Source: Prorocentrum cordatum
Taxonomy: Eukaryota > Sar > Dinophyceae > Prorocentrales > Prorocentraceae
Assembly (NCBI GenBank): GCA_963575745.1
Contig: CAUYUJ010001447.1
Span: 1,132,180 to 1,196,179 of the forward strand
Reading direction: 5' to 3'
DNA length: 64,000 nt
Made by a program: the position numbers and the translations under genes. Of the stretch, positions 19,200-30,425 are shown piece after piece. Each line of letters starts with the position of its first letter. The stretch's first letter is position 1. The notes beneath the pieces are model-generated. The model was not told where the DNA came from. It ran no database searches and saw only the letters and a program-made list of their open reading frames with translations.

Positions 19200-20560
19200 C
19201 CGGATGTCCGCAGGAAGGCAGTGGTGCAGGATGTTGCGCAGCCCCCCTCTGCCATGCAGCAGTGCTGTCTCCCGCCAGTGGATGTCTGGGTTGTCAACAA
19301 GCCCAGTTTGCAGCCGCCGAGCTTCACTGACGATCTCCTGCTGCCCAGCCACAGCAGCAGCCAGAAACATCTCACCATTGATCGCGTCAGGGCCTCAGCT
19401 AGCATGCGCCAAGCGATCGTCCACGACCTCAACCGTGCACTCGCCAGCCACCTGGCTGCTGCTGTGGCCTCGTCGCCGGCGATCCGAGCCGATCCGGCCT
19501 CGCGCCTTGGGCAGGTGGGGCCGGGCCAGCTGCTGCCGACGGCAGCCGCGCGCCGTCGGCCGCCAACTTAGGTGCAGCGTTCGCTGCAGGTGCCAGACTT
19601 AGGAGCCGAGCCAGGAGGACATTCAAAGGACGTGCTGCCATCCAGCTAAAAGTCTCGGCAGCGCAGGCTGCGTGCTCCCAGACTGGCTGGTGCTGATGCC
19701 AGGAAGCTTTGGAATACGGGGCTTCCACAAGCAGGCGACTTTGGAACGGAAGTCTTGGGATTATGTCAACGAGCCCGAGATCGATTTCTGAAAATTGATG
19801 GACCCAAGTGTGCTACGCGTTCTCGGAGCCCTCCAGGAGCTACCTTTCTGGGCCTGGGCCTGGGCCCGCTCGTTCCTTTTCACCAGCCAAACAGAAGAAC
19901 AGTCCCCTGTACCTACGACCTCGCTGGCCCTTTTGAAGAGCTTCCTGGTTGCAGCCTGGAAGGAGGATCTCGCAGGTGTTGCAGCAAGGAAGATAGACAC
20001 CGACGCCATGGACCTCTCCTATGCTCTGCAGGCGCTTGGCAGAAAGGACCCACCCAGCAACGAGCGCAGCACCCTCCTCGCCATCCTCGCCGAGCCGATC
20101 TGGACCCTCAGACGCCTCAGAGAAACAGGATCTGATACCCCCACTCAGTGCATTTGTGGAGCCCCGAAGGATGACCTCAGGCAGTGCAGCGCGTCAGCCC
20201 CCCTCACAAATAATCAGCTGGAACCTGACGACCTGATCGCTCTAAGTCGCCGTGAGGCCTTTGCTGAATGTGCTTGCTTTCCTGAGCCTCCCCTTAAGGT
20301 CCACAGGTCCACAGGCCGCCAGGACTCGGTCTGGATGTTTCTGATTTCTGGTCTGTCGAAGGCCTTTCGGCCGAAGAAGCCTTTTGCGGGGGAGATGTAT
20401 GTAGACGGCAGTGTAACCAGGGACGGCCATCCTTGGTTTCACGCACATGGCTGGGCCCTGATAGGCTGAGGGCCCGACGGTTCTGTCTCAGCTTATTCGT
20501 GTAGGCCCGTGAGGGGTGGTCCCCCCCCGACCTGGCCAGCAACCGAATGTCCAGCTCACC
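19200..20560 (+). mobile_element. Retroelement remnant with RNase H-like end
   Basis: The plus frame 19,795-20,469 looks like genuine protein and ends in FAGEMYVDGSVTRDGH, then HGWALIG. After one TGA (20,467-20,469) the same frame reads GPDGSVSAYS and TWPATECPAH. DGS, GWA and a later TEC-type Glu are landmarks of an RNase H fold as found at the C-terminus of some retroelement polyproteins. A Cys-rich stretch, CICGAPKDDL, precedes it, like the zinc-knuckle segment in such elements. The upstream part (19,200-19,600) is open but less clear. No reverse transcriptase motif is visible here. Confidence 0.5.
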
Positions 20561-21385
20561 CTGCCTCCGGCAAAGTCAAAATTATTACCACGGTGCATTC
20601 AAATTTCAATGGGGGTTGTAGACTTCCGCAACACCCCCAGTTTCGCCAATTCGATGTCTCAAGTTCCATTGGCAAGCGGGGTGAAACCTGCCGTGACAGC
20701 AGAGGATTCCGTGTAGATGCGGCCAAAGCCCACCATGCAATCAGCGAGCTTGAGCCCCTGTCGGATCGTGGGTGGCACGCCACGGGAAGTTTCGGAAGCT
20801 GACAGTGCGGCCAAAGATGGCTGCAAATAAATAGGCCCCCTCGGCCCTCCGATCAAGAGCGTGCCGAATCCGAGGAGCTGGCCAGAATTATGAAACGGTT
20901 CCTCGAGTACGTTCCGAAGGCCCTCGCCCTGCGGCCCAGCGTGGCCCCCAGTGTGTGGGGGGCAGGGGGCTGGAGGCCGTTGTGCAGGCCACCGGCCCCA
21001 GAAGCAGGAGCAGCGTCGATCCCGGAATCGTGGCAAGGCAGAGCCATGAGAGTGGGTCCTCCTGGGCCTGGGGCTGCGGCGACCCCTCCCCACCCCCCCT
21101 CGGGCCCCTCGGACCGTCCACACCGCGCACGCGTGGCGCCGCCAGAAAAGCCGATGGCTCTGTATGATCTGCCACTCGAGATGTAGCGAGGAAGCCTCCA
21201 TGAAGGCACAAGAGAACGAGAAGTGCCCCAGCAATGCAGCAGGCCTTGCCAAGCTAACCGACCACGAGCGATATTAATCACCAGGGGGAAATCAAGTTCG
21301 GGGGTTCGGCGGGGATAACAACGGAGTTGCCCGGGGAAGGTAAGTTATGATGGTGATGAGGAGGATCATGATGGTGATCCTGGGC
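20561..21385. other. No gene recognised
   Basis: Open frames on both strands overlap without recognisable motifs. The sequence directly after the RNase H remnant may be the rest of the same element, but I cannot show it. Confidence 0.5.
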
Positions 21386-21632
21386 GCTCGGCACAACACT
21401 GACTCGAGAGATCTCGAGGCTCGTGGCTAGACAAATTGCCATCAGGCGTCCGGCACAAGACTGACCCGAGAGATCTCGAGACTCGTGTCTAAACAACTTG
21501 CCAGCAGGCGTTCGGCACAAGACTGACTCGAGAGATCTCGAGGCTCGTGGCTATACAACTTGCCAGCAGGCGCTCGGCACAAGACTGGTGCCAGAGACCT
21601 CGTGGCTCGTGCCTACAACTTGCCAGCGCAAG
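21386..21632 (+). repeat. 62-bp tandem repeat, four units
   Basis: Each unit runs GGCGCTCGGCACAAGACTGA, GAGATCTCGAGGCTCGTGGC, then CAACTTGCCAGCA, starting near 21,386, 21,446, 21,508 and 21,570. The last unit is diverged. The middle of the unit holds the self-complementary CTCGAGAGATCTCGAG. Confidence 0.9.
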
Positions 21633-21973
21633 AGAGGTCCTTGGTCGTTCTGGCCCATACATATGGGCACCAACACTCTGTTATTGATAAGATTGAAGAC
21701 GATTCCTTCGCCCTTGCTTGTAAGGTGGGGGAAGCACACGGGGTGTACGTTCAAAGGCCTCCACCAGCGTTGCATCATCATATCCAACTCCACTTTCAGC
21801 CAAAGTGCGTGGCAAACTTTGTGTGACGGGAGGCACCCAAAAGGCTCGAAGAGAAGCCCAGCGGTGTTCAAAGCCCCCATTCCGATTGCTAGGGCCTGCC
21901 CAAGCGCAGCCTCGCAAACGCTCGAGCCGCCCTAGAAGGGCGGAGTCGAACCCGTCTTGAAGTCATGCGATGG

Positions 21974-22220
21974 TCCTCCTCCTTCTTCTTCTACTCATCC
22001 TCTTTCTCCCTCCTCCTGATGCTTCTCCTCCTCCTCCTCCTTCTCCTCCTCCTCCTCCTCCTCCCTCCTCCTCCTCCGAGGAAGCAAAGGGGGGGTGGGA
22101 GGAGGAGAAGAGGAGGAGGAGGAGGAGGAGGAGGAGAAGGAGGAGGAGGAGGAGGAGGAGGAGGAGGAGGAGTGGCGAGGGGAAGGAGGAGGAGGAGGAG
22201 GAGGAGGAGGAGGAGGAGGA
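21974..22220. repeat. Facing CTC and GAG blocks (inverted repeat)
   Basis: A CTC tract (21,974-22,079) is followed after ~17 bp by a GAG tract (22,097-22,220). Because GAG is the complement of CTC, the pair can fold into one long hairpin of about 100 bp per arm. Such a switch may also reflect an inversion or misassembly. Confidence 0.85.
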
Positions 22221-22375
22221 GGGACAGCGGCCGGGCGGGGGAGAGCAGCGGCAGCGGGGAGCACGGGCGCCTCGCGCGCGCGCGCCTCCTTGAGGAGAAG
22301 GCGCCCCGTCTCCTCCACCTCGGGGCAATTAGGGCTAAAGAGGGGCGGCGGAGATCGGCCTGACATCCCCCTCTC

Positions 22376-22660
22376 GTCCTCCTCCTCCCTCCTCCTTCCT
22401 CCTCCTCCTCCTCCCTCCTCCTCCTCTCCTCCTCTGTCCCTCCTCCTCCTCCTTCTCCTGCGCTCGTCCCTCCTCCTCCTCCTCGTCCTCTCCTCCTCCT
22501 CCTCCTACGCCTCGTCCTCCTCCCCCCTTTTTCCCTCCCGCCCCCCCCCCCCCTCCTCCGTTCTCCTCCTCCTTCTCCTCCTGCTCTCCTCCTCCTGATC
22601 CTCTTGCTCCTGTACATATCCTCATCCTCCTCCTTCTCCTCCTCTTCCTCCGCCTTCTCT
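22376..22660 (+). repeat. CTC trinucleotide block
   Basis: CTC/TCC tract with a C-run near 22,538. Passes directly into the CAT repeat. Confidence 0.95.
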
Positions 22661-23620
22661 TCATCATCACCATCATCAGCATCAGCATCATCATCAGCAG
22701 CATCATCATCAGCATCATCATCAGCATCATCATCATCACCACCATCATCGTCATCGCCATCGTCGTCAACATCAGCATCAACATCATCAGCAACATCAGC
22801 AACATCATCAACACCGCCACCATTATTATCCTCATCATTCCCCTCCGTCTTAGCAACATTATCATCAGCATCATCTTCATCATCAGTCTCATCATCATCA
22901 TCATCATACTCATCATCATCAGCATCATCATCATCGACATCCTCATCGTCATCATCATGAGCAGCATCGTCATCAACATCGTCATCATCAGATCGATCAT
23001 GAACATCATCATCAGCATCACAGTCATCCTGAGCATCCTCTCCTTCTCCTCCTCAATCTCACTCCCCCATACTCATGATATTCAACAGCCTCGGCACCAG
23101 CATACGCATCAGCATCGACATCAGCATCACCACCATCATCCTCAGCATCATCGTTGGCATCAGCAACATCATCTTCACCATAATCAGTATCAGCATCAGC
23201 ATGGACACCATTACTATCAGAATCGTCACCATCACCGTGTGCATCATCATCCGCACCATCATCATCAGCATCATCATCCACATCCTCAATACCATCATCA
23301 TCAACACCATCATGTTCATCATCATGAGCACCATCAATATCATCATCATCACCATCATCATCCTCCTCCTCCTCATCATCGTCATCCGCATAATCGTACT
23401 AACCGTCATCGTCAACATACCTGGCATCCTCAGCATCATCAGCGACTTCAGCACAGCTGTCACCATTTTAATCACCATCGTCATCAACAACACCACAATC
23501 ATAATCCCCCTCATCAGCATCAACATCATCATCATCATCATCAGCATCATCATCAGCATCATCATCATCAGTGTCAGCATCATCATTATCATTATCATCA
23601 TCATCATCATCAGCAGCATC
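22661..23620 (+). repeat. CAT/ATC trinucleotide block, ~1 kb, interrupted
   Basis: ATC and CAT units with many AGC, ACC, GTC and TCC variants. Long frames on both strands translate as His, Ile, Ser or Met, Asp, Leu runs. The variants change in all three phases, so the apparent His-rich or Met-rich proteins are not supported as genes. Confidence 0.95.
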
Positions 23621-23689
23621 CTAGTAATCCCTCCTACCTCCTCTCGTCCTGCTCTTGGTCCTACTCCGGCTTGTGGTCTCTCCTCTTCC

Positions 23690-24292
23690 CCCTCCAGCTC
23701 CTCTTCTCCTCCTCCTCCCTCTTCTGCTCCGTCTCATCCCTCTCCTCCTCCTCCATCTCCTCCTCCTCCTCCTCCGCCTCCTCCCCTAACTCCTCCTCCT
23801 CCTCTCTCCTCCTCCTCTCCTCCTCCTCCCCTCCTCCTCCTCCTCCTCCTCCTCCTCCTGCCCCTCCTGCCCTCCCTCCTCCGCCCCCTCCGCCTCATTT
23901 CCTCCTCCCTCCTCCTCTTCCTCCTCCTCCCTTCTCCTCTCCTCTTCCTCCTCCTTTTCCTCCCTTATCCTGCTCCGCCTCCTCCTCCCCCTCCTCCTCG
24001 TCCCGCCTCCTCGTCCTCCTCCTCGTCCTCCTCCTCCTCCTCCTCAACCTCCTCCTCCTCCTCCCCCCTCTTGCCCCTCCACCTCCTCTCCTCGTCTTTC
24101 CTCCTCTCCTCCTCCTCCTCCTCCTCCTCCTCCTCCTCCTCCTCCTTATTCTGCTCCTGCTGCTGCTCCTCATCCTCCTCCTTATCCTGCTCCGCCTCCT
24201 CCTCCCCTTCCTCCTCGTCCTCCTCCTCCTCCGCCTTCTCCTCCTCCTCCTCCTCCTCCTCCTCCTCCACCTCCTCCTCCTCCTCATTTCTC
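23690..24292 (+). repeat. CTC trinucleotide block
   Basis: About 600 bp of CTC/TCC with CTG and CTT variants, completing a 1.9-kb simple-sequence run that starts at 22,376. Confidence 0.95.
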
Positions 24293-25110
24293 GGCCTGAG
24301 GGTTCGTCAACCGCGACCATCCCCACCCTCAGGGGCGTTCGCCTCTGAGGGAGACTGATCAAACTCAAGGGCTTGACGACTGCAGGGGCGGTCACCCCTG
24401 GATTCGCCGGCTACAGGATACATGTAGCCGAAAAGTAGACAGCAGTAGATCGAGGAGAAAAAGCCAGGAGGACCATCAGGGAGAAGGAGGAGAGAGGGTG
24501 GTGGCTGTGCCCCGGCTAGCGATGTGAGTGCGTGAAGCTTGACCACAGGGCTGTTTGGCATGAGTGGTATGACTGCGGCGCAGCCGCGTCAACCAATGTG
24601 GATGGCACAAGGGCCTTCTCCTCCTCCTCCCGCTCCTCCTCATCGTCTGTCTCCTCATCTTCCTGCTCCACCACCCCCTCCCGCTCGATCTCCTCCTCCT
24701 TCTCCTCCTCCTCCTCCTCCTCGTGCTGTTCCCCCTCTCTCCTTCCGCCCCTCCCCGTCCGCCCTCCCCGTGGGACACCAAATGGGGCGGTCGGCGAAGC
24801 AGCTCATGGAGCTGGTGCTCCGGGCGCGCCCCCCTAGCCCCGCGAGACCGCCTCTTCCACGAGGACAAGGCGGCAGGCCCGTGTCGTGCAGACCTCGGCG
24901 TGGATCTCTAGCACCGCGGGGACATCGTTCAACCTTGAGTGATCGGCCCCTCCTCGACAATCGCTGTCCCTTCCACCGCTCGCACAGTAGCTGCTCGCAA
25001 CTGGCCTGCGTCGGCCGCCCGGGAGTTACCTCTGCGAGTAGGCACTTCTAGGAGAAATGGAGCACGCTCGGCCCTTTCCGAAGCGTCACATCGTTCGACA
25101 TGGACCTCGC
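24293..25110. other. No gene recognised; CTC block at 24,618-24,724
   Basis: Apart from the CTC tract this is mixed GC-rich DNA. A short repeat, CGTTCGCCTCTGAGG-type words, lies near 24,330. No domain was recognised in any frame. Confidence 0.6.
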
Positions 25111-25230
25111 CATCGCTCGGACGTCCATTTCCTATGTTTTTTCGGTTTCGTGCGTGGTTATTTCGCCCAATCATCAAGGATGCTCCTCGATGGCCCTCGC
25201 AGAAGGAAAAATGCACACGTCCGAGCGATG
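25111..25230. repeat. 120-bp segment with 14-bp terminal inverted repeats
   Basis: CATCGCTCGGACGT at 25,111-25,124 is matched exactly in reverse complement at 25,217-25,230. The interior is not repetitive. This could be a small inverted-repeat transposable element. I see no clear flanking target duplication. Confidence 0.5.
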
Positions 25231-25844
25231 CCAAGGGACCCATTCTGGGTCGCCCGCGGCGTTCGCCTTGGAACACCGGCGGCGGGGTCGCCGCCGGTCG
25301 GCACCACGCGAGCCTGCCGTAACCTTTGCGGCGGGGCCGAGACCTGCGGCACGCGCCAGGTTTCGCACACGGCCCCATGTTCCCCGTTCTTGTTCGCGGC
25401 CGCCACTTTCGCTCGCTGTGGAAAAAAAGAATATGTGCGGTTCGCTTTGTGATCGTTTTCTTATTCAGAAGGAAAATCATTTATCATTAAAAGCATTAAA
25501 ACACTTGTTGTTGTACCAAAAAATGTTGCCCCCCAGAGGAGGGGCGTTTCGACATTGGGCGGAAGGGGGGGGTGGAGGGGGGTTCTGGCTCGGGACATCT
25601 GCTCCGTGCGACTGTTTGGAACCGTGCGTCTTATGGAGACTCCACCTGCTCGAAATAGGCGCCCAAAACAGCCAATCATCGACTCCATTTTGGGGGGAGG
25701 GGGGGGTGCGAGAACCCGCGCCGATCGACACAACAATGAATGAGACAACTATGACTTTGGGCTACTTTGCGCTACTTTGGGCTTCCAGGGGCCCTCACCG
25801 GGCACCAGGATCGTCATAAATTGCACTCAGGTCGGAGAGCCAGT
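25231..25844. other. No gene recognised; partial dispersed repeat at its end
   Basis: A lower-GC stretch (25,430-25,530) and a G-rich stretch (25,557-25,585, 25,688-25,708). At about 25,760-25,830 lies GGGCTTCCAGGGGCCCTCACC, a diverged copy of the dispersed repeat at 11.8 kb. Confidence 0.55.
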
Positions 25845-25995
25845 CTTAAGTCGGGCGTGTCCCCCTACAGGGGGATTTTCGACTAAGTCAAAAAGTATTA
25901 AACAAATTGCCCAAAAATGTTCAAAAAATCGTCCCAAGACTATTTTTTGACTATGTTTGAACATTCCTTCTGTAGAGGGACAGGCCCGACTTAAG
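25845..25995. mobile_element. CTTAAG-family inverted-repeat element, copy A (151 bp)
   Basis: Starts CTTAAGTCGGGCGTGTCCCC and ends in the matching complement, GGGGACAGGCCCGACTTAAG type. The interior is A/T-rich (TCAAAAAGTATTAAAC, CTATTTTTTGACTATG). It is flanked by GCCAGT on both sides (25,839-25,844 and 25,996-26,001), a perfect 6-bp direct repeat. It has no coding capacity, so it would depend on a transposase elsewhere. Confidence 0.85.
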
Positions 25996-26177
25996 GCCAG
26001 TCCCGAAAAAAGGGGGTCCGATCTCTGGGGGCCCACGCTGCGAGGAAGAAACTGCGGCATCGGAGGTCTGGTGACCCACCCTTCTCTCAAATCTCAGTCG
26101 TCGTGACTCCTTCGCAGCGTGGAGGAAGGGGGGGGGGGGACAGGAGAGAGGAGGGGGGTTGGGTGAGGGGAGCCGGG

Positions 26178-26233
26178 ATCATCACCATCTCCATCACCAT
26201 CACCATCACCATCGTCACATAACAATTCATCAA

Positions 26234-26316
<83 letters not shown>

Positions 26317-26371
26317 GCATCAGCATCAGCATCATCATCATCATCATCATCATCATCAGCATCAGCATCAG

Positions 26372-26441
<70 letters not shown>
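26178..26441 (+). repeat. CAT/ATC trinucleotide block, nearly pure
   Basis: About 264 bp, mostly perfect ATC/CAT, with two short CATCAGCATCAGCATCAGC breaks. It is far purer than the 1-kb block at 22.7 kb, so expansion here is likely more recent. Confidence 0.95.
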
Positions 26442-26479
26442 GGGAGCGCCCTGGATCGGCGGCACTGGCTGGAGGCCAC

Positions 26480-26610
26480 TACAATCTCAGTCGTCGTGAC
26501 TCGTTCGCAGCGTGGACGCCCAGGGGTCTAGACCCCCTCCCCCGAAAAAGCTTTGCATCCCGACTCCTTGTTTGAAAGTCCTGGGCCACGGGGAAGCCCG
26601 CAAAGGGCCA
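26480..26610 (+). repeat. Dispersed repeat with TTCGCAGCGTGGAC
   Basis: Contains AGTCGTCGTGACTCGTTCGC, GGGGTCTAGACCCCCTCCCC and GCATCCCGACTC. The first word also occurs at 26,095-26,125. A related order (TTCGCAGCGTCGACCCCCGG, GGTCTGGACCCCGTCCCCGG) lies at 29,055-29,110. Confidence 0.6.
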
Positions 26611-26869
26611 ACGCCTACCAAGAACCTCCAGTCGCCAGCCTCAACTTGCCGAGCCTTGCCCCCACATCTCGGCCACGGGGAAGGGCAACTCAAAAGGATC
26701 AGCAAGGGATTGCCGACGAAATGCGTCAAGCAGTTCCCTTGTCTCTGAACTGTGGGGTGGGTCCGGGTATGCACTCAGGGAGCGCACCAACAGAAAGATC
26801 GAAAAGGCACCCCCGACACATGGAAGATCCCACGAACCCTGAACCAAAAGATATTGTCATCTCTGGGGG

Positions 26870-26985
26870 GGTCGACTTTTCCTTCCGCCGGCTTCCGCCG
26901 AGCTTCCGCCGGCAGAGAGGCCGCCGTCTTACTTCCGCCGTCCTCCGCCGGCCTTCCGCCACCTTCCGCCGAGGAAGAGATGACA
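26870..26985 (+). repeat. CTTCCGCCGG short repeat
   Basis: CTTCCGCCGGCTTCCGCCGA and variants repeat about ten times at 9-11 bp spacing. A similar tract with CTTCCGCTGG is at 40,805-40,900. The translated forms (SFRRLPPSFRR or PAEGGRRPAEGG) are repeat by-products. Confidence 0.8.
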
Positions 26986-27280
26986 ACTCCTTCTAACCTC
27001 GAAGGCGAGGTCCGCTTTGGAACGCGCCACATGAACACAATGCCACCTGACTTGGCGACAGCGCGCGCCGATGTCGTACGGACGCTGATCCACGCGCCGG
27101 GAAGAAGAAACAGCGGCATATTAACGAACTTGTGGCGCTCCGCGCGGATCTCTCGGATCCGCGCTGGACCCCCCCCCTGGCGCGCAGAGCGAGCCTCCGG
27201 CGCCGCCCCTGGCGCGCCCCGCGCGCCAGGGGAGGGGGGCGCCCAGCGCGGGTCCGAGAGGTCCGCGCGGAGCGCCAAAA

Positions 27281-27450
27281 GTTATGTCGGGCGTGTCCCC
27301 CTACAGGGGGATTTTCGACGAAAATGCCCCAAAAAGGTCAAACAAATACTCAAAAATTAGTCCCCTAACTATTTGTTTATTAGTGTTTGGTTATTTGGGG
27401 GGTATTTTTTCGTTGAAAATCCCCCTGTGGGGGGACAGGCCCGACTTGAG
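27281..27450. mobile_element. CTTAAG-family inverted-repeat element, copy B (170 bp)
   Basis: Begins GTTATGTCGGGCGTGTCCCC and ends with the complement of CTCAAGTCGGGCCTGTCCCC. Inner arms are GATTTTCGACGAAAAT and its counterpart near 27,410. Flanks are CCAAAA at 27,275-27,280 and CCAAAA at 27,451-27,456, a perfect 6-bp direct repeat. The terminal TTAA seen in other copies is lost here, which shows the duplication is the outer 6 bp and not TTAA. Confidence 0.85.
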
Positions 27451-28030
27451 CCAAAAATTCAGATGCTTCTGCGCATTGTCTCCTTCGCGGCACCCTCGTC
27501 CGTGTTCGCGCTCCCCCGCCTTCCGCGACGAGGGGAGGCCCGAGCGCCGCGGCCCCCATCGCCCCTTCGCCCGCGGCCCTCTGCCGGCCCCAGGCCGCCG
27601 CCCTCTTTCCCCTCTGCCAGAGGCCACGGAGGCGGACAACCAGCAGCTGACGCGCGCGAATGCCAGAACCAGAGGCGAGGACCAGCGCAGAGCGAGAGCG
27701 AGCGAGGGCACGGAGCTGCCGAATGCCCGGGGTGCCCGGGGTGATCGGGACAACCAGCAGCTGACGCGCGCGAGGAGGAAGGAGAGGGGAAGAACGAGAG
27801 GCCAGGAAGGGGGGAAGGGAGGGGAGGGAGAGAGAGAGAGAGAGAGAGAGAAAAAAAAAAAGAGAGAACAATCAGGACCTGAAGCGTTCGCGGGAAACGA
27901 GCAAGGAGGCACGCGGGTAGCCGCGGACCCCCTCGCGAACCCAGGCCGCCGCTCTCCTCCTCGGTCTTCCACTGGGAACACAAGGGAATTACCGGTGCAA
28001 AGGGCACCCCGTACGAGCGAAGCCCTTCAT
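27451..28030. other. Possible coding fragment and GA tract
   Basis: A plus frame reads EADNQQLTRANART at about 27,633 and DNQQLTRAR again at about 27,750, from a 24-bp direct duplication (GACAACCAGCAGCTGACGCG). It is charged and helix-like, so a coiled-coil exon is possible. A GA dinucleotide tract with a poly-A end lies at 27,828-27,862. Confidence 0.35.
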
Positions 28031-28225
28031 TCAGCTCCGAGCGAGGGGGGGGAGGTGAGAAGCAGAAGCCCTGCGTAGAAGGCGGCGGGGCTTCTCGGAA
28101 GCCCTCGCGCCTTCTGAGAAGCGTCCTCCATCTTCGGGAGAGGCTTCGATCACACGTCAGACGGCCGGGAGACTTCCGAGCCTTCTGAGAAGGCCCGCCC
28201 CTTCTCGCTTCCCCCCGGGGCTCGC
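28030..28225 (+). repeat. Dispersed repeat with CTTCTGAGAAG words, copy 1
   Basis: Self-complementary words such as CTTCTGAGAAG and GGCTTCTCGGAAGCC recur, ending CTTCTCGCTTCCCCCC then GGCTCGCCGCCGATGA. The same order is at about 61,435-61,630. Confidence 0.6.
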
Positions 28226-29640
28226 CGCCGATGACTGGGGCACCTACCATGCAAAGAGTCGAACAGGGCAGGATTGCATGGCACCAGCTATGAAGGTGGG
28301 GCGTCTCTTCCTCCTTTTGTCCGTTCCCCTCCGCCTCGTGCTCGTGTTTCTGCATCCCCTCTGGATTCCCTTTCCACGCGCGCCCCAGAGCGGCGTTATC
28401 AAACAGTGTATGATTGAGAAATCGCATCGAGTCGGAATGCGCGTCGGATCGGCCTGCATAGGCACAATGCCGGCATCGCGTCGGACTGGCTGAGCCAAGA
28501 TGCACAACGGCGGTATGCGAGAATCTGGTCGCGTCAATTCGTCGGAATACAAGGATCGAATTGGATGGGCTCGAACCGATATCGAATCGGATCGATCGGT
28601 CCGAGCCCAGGGACTCAATGTCTGCTTTTCTCACTACGTGGTCCTCGGGAGCCCCGACACTTTCCCAAAGGCTGGTTTTTCATCGTGGACCGTTCTTGTG
28701 AGTGATGCTCCTGGCGCCGGCGATGGCCCCCAGAGGCCGAACACGACTGTACACAGCGCCAACAGATCGCGATAGGCCCCCGGCAGCGACACCGCACGCT
28801 CCTGTGGGGCATCGGCGACGGATGGGCGCTTGTAGGGAACCCACGAAGGACGTACGCGCCCGAACAAGTGCATGAGCACGGCCCCCCAGTCCGTGAGAAG
28901 GGCTGCGTGACACGAACGCTCGCGCCCTGCGCACCATAGAAAACAGTGTGGAGTCATGCCCGTATACGTTCTCCTTTCGCACCTGCATTCTGGGGCCCGA
29001 CGCCTCCGCCCCAGAGCCCAGTCTCCACCTCAGACCCCCGACGTCGTGTTTTGTTCGCAGCGTCGACCCCCGGAGGTCTGGACCCCGTCCCCGGGACTGG
29101 TTTTGTATCCTGGGTCTTTGTTGGACGGTCCCGAGGCCCGGCCAGGGCGCGCAGACGTATTGAAAGTAGCGAAAAACCTCCCGCCGTGATACTTTCACAA
29201 CGCGAGGAGGTCTGGGATGGCCCGTCCGATTCCCCCCTGCGGTCACGAGCTGACCCCTCGGCTACAGTCGGGGCGCTGACCTAAGGAACCCTAAATAAGG
29301 AACGAGGCCCCTATTTCCCATAAGTTAAACTTCGATTCCAGATAGAAAACCTATGGAAAAAACCTAAGGCAAGCTGTGAAACAATCAAGGAACACCGAGC
29401 CCCTCCCCAACGAAAAGGGTTCCTTCTCCTGGGCCCCGACTGTACACGCCAGAGTGACCCTGGACAAGAGTGACCTTTAGTGCGCGGATCACGGAGGCGC
29501 AGGGTGGCCAAACCCCAGCGCCCAAGCAGCCACTATCGCATCGCGCTCAGCGATCGGGGGGACCCCAAGGAGCCCGCACCAAAGGTCTCCGGCGAAGTGT
29601 CACTCTTACGTGTAGTGGAACCCCCCCGCGCCGCGCCTGC
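28226..29640. other. No gene recognised; dispersed repeat at 28,990-29,230
   Basis: Open frames overlap in three or more phases. The part at 28,990-29,230 is a reverse-orientation relative of the 11.8-kb dispersed repeat: GGTCCCGAGGCCCGGCCAGG, then AAAACCTCCCGCCGTGATA. Confidence 0.55.
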
Positions 29641-29750
29641 GCCGAGATGCCTCCGCACTCCGCCCTGCGCGCCGCACGGTCCGCCTGCAGCGCTGGCCGC
29701 CGCGGGCCGGCCGCCGCTGCGGCCGCCGCCGCCGCGGGTCGTCGGAGGCC
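29641..29750 (+). repeat. GCC-rich tract
   Basis: GCCGCCGCTGCGGCC-type palindromic low-complexity sequence, also open in many frames. It precedes a TCACGACGGGAGGTTTTGCG copy (29,813). Confidence 0.75.
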
Positions 29751-30290
29751 TGAGCCTTCCCCACCTCCCAGGCTTCCCCCCTCATTCCCAGACCCTCTCG
29801 CGTCGTGACAAGAATCACGACGGGAGGTTTTGCGCTATTTCGTCGGGGGGGGTGGGTTCCCGCCCCTCCTATATCCCTCCTGCCCCCTCTCCCTCCATCG
29901 CCTTCCCTCTCCCCTCGCGCCTCTGGGTCCTCCCCATCCCCATCGGCAGCCGGTGCTGCTGTTCCTCCTCCCCACACCCCCTCACCGTGGCCCTCCTTCG
30001 CCTCCACCTTATTCTCCGCCTCCTCGCGCTGCCACGCTCCCTCCTCCTCACTTATTCGCCCACCCCCACTTGAACTCCACTGGACTCTTGGCTCACACCG
30101 CGGGCCCCGGAGCCCTGGAACCCAGACCCATTCACGAGGTGACTGGCTTTTCGTCCTGCCAGTCGTCTCCCCGCGGGCCCGGGCTGCCCGGCGAGGGCCC
30201 CCGGAGGCCGAACAGGCTCAACATGGCTACGAGAGCCTCCCGTCAACAGTTGCTCCCCGAAGAGGGCGGGGACCTTCTCCCCCCTCCCGC
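29751..30290. other. No gene recognised
   Basis: C/T-rich sequence with plus frames rich in Pro and Ser. No domain recognised. A dispersed-repeat fragment starts at 29,813. Confidence 0.5.
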
Positions 30291-30425
30291 CCGCTGCCGC
30301 TGCTGCAGCCGCCGCCGCGGCGGCTGCCGCCGCCGAAGCGACCGCCGCGGCGGCCGCGGCCGCCGCCGCTGCGGCCGCCGCCGCCGCCGCTGCGGCCGCC
30401 GCTGCGGGCGCCGCCGCCGCTACCT
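30291..30425 (+). repeat. GCC/GCGGCC low-complexity tract
   Basis: Dense GCC, GCG and CTG triplets with many internal palindromes. The minus frame leading in at 30,560-30,430 reads LERQIENLRESTEAV, a possible coiled-coil fragment, before becoming Gly/Arg repeat. Confidence 0.8.

Noticed and set aside
22957-24348. 463-codon His-rich frame that might suggest a metal-binding protein
   Set aside because: It is the CAT repeat read in one phase, then the CTC repeat. Other phases give Ile/Ser or Met/Asp with equal length.
27439-27456. CTTGAGCCAAAA, which matches 12 bases of the complement of the dinoflagellate spliced leader
   Set aside because: It is formed by the end of transposon copy B plus its CCAAAA duplication, and the match stops there. 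Chance is the simpler reading.
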